Shown here piece after piece: positions 62,391-64,000 of a stretch of 64,000 nt of DNA. Location: NCBI RefSeq assembly GCF_001039475.1, contig NZ_LELK01000001.1:1319606-1383605 (forward strand). The letters run 5' to 3'. The position numbers and the translations under genes were made by a program. Under the pieces are notes generated by a model that did no database searches, was not told where the DNA came from, and was given only the letters and a program-made list of their open reading frames with translations. Positions within the stretch are counted from its first letter, which is position 1. Each line of letters begins with the position of its first letter. The DNA comes from Guptibacillus hwajinpoensis (GTDB taxonomy: Bacteria > Bacillota > Bacilli > Bacillales > Guptibacillaceae).

Positions 62391-63236
62391 TTGGTTACAA
62401 ATAGCACTCAGGCGCTGATATCATGGGGTTACACATTTCGAAATTACGTGCAATCGAGTTCAGTTGTGAACCACATAAAATACCCAATACTTTCTAATAC
62501 AGAAAAATGGCTTAATGAGTTAGAAAATGCACAAGGAGTTAGAGATGAAGATGCTTATACTCAAGCCAAAAGATTATATGATGATTTTCAAGCTGCTTCT
62601 AGAGTACAACAAACCGTTCCGATTGGAGGACACACACTTCCTCCCTTACCTTACGCTTACAACGCGCTTGAACCTTCTATATCAGAACGAATTATGACAC
62701 TCCATCATGACATCCATCATCAAAGCTATGTTGATGGCTTAAATAAGGCAGAAGTAGCATTACAAGAAGCACGACAAAAAGAAAACTTTGAACTAATTAA
62801 ACACTGGGAACGAGAATTAGCTTTTAACGGAGCAGGTCATTTTCTTCACACACTTTTCTGGGAAATCATGAGTCCAGATGGTGGAAAGCCTCAAGGGCCA
62901 GTTGTCAATGAAATCACAAAAAGCTTTGGTAGCTTTAATCAGTTTAAAAAACAATTTACAAATGCCGCTAATAAAGTGGAGGGATCAGGTTGGGCTATTC
63001 TCGTCTGGTCTCCTGTTTCGAGAAGACTTGAAATTCTCCAGGCTGAGAAACATCAGAATTTAAGTCAGTGGGACGTGATCCCATTGCTCGCGCTTGATGT
63101 TTGGGAACATGCATATTATCTTCAATATGAGAATGACCGAAAGCAATATATCGACAACTGGTGGAAAATAGTGAACTGGCCGGAAGTTAACAAACGGTTT
63201 GAGAAAGCACGAACAATTACATGGAAACCGTTTTAA
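62391..63236 (+). CDS. sodF: Fe/Mn superoxide dismutase with N-terminal extension (SodF-like)
   Basis: This 281-aa protein starts at TTG 62391 behind AAAAGGGGGATGACG. After an extension of about 75 residues (IKYPILSNTEKWLNEL, helical), the SOD domain opens at GGHTLPPLPYAYNALEPSI. It has metal ligands in MTLHHDIHHQSY, FNGAGHFLHTLFW and LDVWEHAYYLQY. The length and extension match B. subtilis SodF (281 aa). The extension's function is unknown. Divergent from the PBP gene. Confidence 0.9.
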   Translation: MVTNSTQALISWGYTFRNYVQSSSVVNHIKYPILSNTEKWLNELENAQGVRDEDAYTQAKRLYDDFQAASRVQQTVPIGGHTLPPLPYAYNALEPSISERIMTLHHDIHHQSYVDGLNKAEVALQEARQKENFELIKHWERELAFNGAGHFLHTLFWEIMSPDGGKPQGPVVNEITKSFGSFNQFKKQFTNAANKVEGSGWAILVWSPVSRRLEILQAEKHQNLSQWDVIPLLALDVWEHAYYLQYENDRKQYIDNWWKIVNWPEVNKRFEKARTITWKPF

Positions 63237-63242
63237 AACAAA

Positions 63243-63350
63243 ACTCTTTTCGTAGATATTGTTGCTCTAGGGTAATTTCCGCTCCAATCAGCTAAATGGG
63301 GGTTTTATTCAATTATTGATTCAAAGGCAACAATCTTTTAGAAAAGAGCC
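63243..63350 (+). repeat. Family A remnant, copy A11
   Basis: TTTTCGTAGATATTGTTGC and TTTCCGCTCCAATCAGC at the left, CAACAATCTTTTAGAAAAGAGCC at the right. The GC-rich core is deleted. Confidence 0.8.
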
Positions 63351-63361
63351 TAAAACAAAAT

Positions 63362-63393
63362 AAAAAGCAAAGGTGATTAAGCCTTTGCTTTTT
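63362..63393. terminator. Bidirectional terminator
   Basis: AAAAAGCAAAGG / CCTTTGCTTTTT, between the sodF repeat region and the convergent coat-like gene. Confidence 0.85.
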
Positions 63394-63399
63394 GCATTT

Positions 63400-63747
63400 T
63401 CATTCTAATTCTCTATACGGATATGGGCTCGATCCGTAAGGCGGACGTCCACCATAATATCCTGGGTAACCACCTGATCCACCGTACCCTTGAGGTCCGT
63501 AGCCCTGGTATCCACCTCCATAACCTGGTGGAGGTGGAGGCGGATACCCACCTCCAGGATAGCCAAAACCGCCATATACCCCTGGTATGACAAGAGCTCC
63601 CAATAATCCTCCTGCAAGACCACCGGCAAAAGCAGCACCTATGATTGGAAATGGTCGTTGATGAGCATACTGTCTCATTTCATGAGATATTCTGGTACCT
63701 GGATAAGGACTATGATAAATCCCTTGCATGGGAACATAATTCTCCAT
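63400..63747 (-). CDS. Gly/Pro/Tyr-rich coat-like protein
   Basis: 115 aa: a short polar N-terminus (MENYVPMQGIYHSPYPG), a hydrophobic glycine-rich middle (IIGAAFAGGLAGGLLGALV) and a tail of GYPGG, YPPPPPPGYGGG and GYYGGRPPYG repeats. Such composition is common among Bacillus spore coat and surface proteins, but none is conserved enough to name. ATG 63747 follows AAAGGGAGGAGAGAC. TAAGGTATG at 63795-63803 gives CATACCTTA on the coding strand, a sigma-E/K-type -10, with no clear -35 at the right distance. Confidence 0.65.
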   Translation of the reverse strand: MENYVPMQGIYHSPYPGTRISHEMRQYAHQRPFPIIGAAFAGGLAGGLLGALVIPGVYGGFGYPGGGYPPPPPPGYGGGYQGYGPQGYGGSGGYPGYYGGRPPYGSSPYPYRELE

Positions 63748-63862
63748 GTCTCTCCTCCCTTTCCTGATGGGCATCAAGATAACTGCCTACAGTATAAGGT
63801 ATGGTCATCCAAAATATCGGGAAGGGACATTAGCGGAGAAAAGGTAATTCTTCTTAAATTAA

Positions 63863-64000
63863 GGCTATGTTAGCTCATATTGTTGATTTCTCGATTTTTG
63901 GCTCATTCGAGTGAAACCTCAGTTTCACTCGCCTTTCAGCTCTGCTGAAAGGTCGCCCTGTGGTGCCAATTCGCCTGAGCAAATGAATTTGCTCGAAGCG
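63863..64000. repeat. Family B long variant, copy B8 (runs off the window)
   Basis: GGCTATGTTAGCTCATATTG at the left, GGCTCATTCGAGTG and CGCCTTTCAGCTCTGCTGA segments as in B5. The right end is not in the window. The 85 bases before it (63778-63862) hold only the -10-like element of the preceding gene. Confidence 0.85.

Overview
The window looks like chromosome from a low-GC, endospore-forming Bacillaceae bacterium. The evidence is a gerP spore-germination cluster, a cotJABC operon, a Spo0E-type phosphatase beside a sporulation-kinase-like histidine kinase, several sigma-K-like promoters, and gene neighbours known from Bacillus subtilis (addB-addA-sbcD-sbcC, yisK, yisL, asnO, yhjE). The abundant intergenic palindromic repeats are also typical of Bacillus-like genomes. 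I cannot name the species. All family assignments are recognition by eye from translated sequence; no database was searched.

Layout. 1-6.8 kb: a maltodextrin locus (truncated LacI-type regulator, ABC importer mdxE-mdxF-mdxG on the minus strand, divergent GH13 maltogenic amylase) with LacI/cre-type operators between the divergent units. 7.0-8.8 kb: PII protein and ammonium transporter behind a GlnR/TnrA-like box. 9.2-13.6 kb: asnO and a methyltransferase/FAD-monooxygenase pair. 14-23.4 kb: a FIST-PAS-GGDEF-EAL protein, yisL, rocD, gabD, yisK, and an export-adaptor/Yip1 pair without its ABC partners. 23.5-35.4 kb: the DNA repair genes sbcC, sbcD, addA, addB. 35.6-42.4 kb: cotJABC, yhjE, small envelope proteins, and a decayed IS200/IS605-type element with an intact tnpB. 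42.5-47.3 kb: sporulation-type kinase, Spo0E-like protein, GNAT, HD hydrolase, SurA-like lipoprotein. 47.7-55.2 kb: amino-acid ABC genes, LTA synthase-family protein, fdhD-moaA, lipoproteins. 55.3-64 kb: YkuK-like and small proteins, DUF4397 protein, gerP cluster with an unusual order, class A penicillin-binding protein with a very long acidic tail, SodF-like superoxide dismutase, and a Gly/Tyr/Pro-rich coat-like protein.

Three repeat families fill most gaps. Family A is about 180-230 bp, GC-rich, with GGCTCTTTTC-like ends (11 copies or remnants). Family B is about 100-140 bp, palindromic, with GGCTATGTTA ends (8 copies). Family C is about 120 bp, with nested stems whose variable inner arms differ between the two copies yet stay complementary (2 copies). 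A and B are frequently adjacent or interlocked.

The items that most deserve a second look are: cotJC apparently starting at AUU; covarying stems in family C and its invasion of the amtB stop codon; gerPB displaced to the end of the gerP cluster with internal sigma-K-like promoters; a short spo0E-like gene beside the kinase; the tnpB element sitting against a family A repeat end; and the orphan YknW/YknX-like pair.
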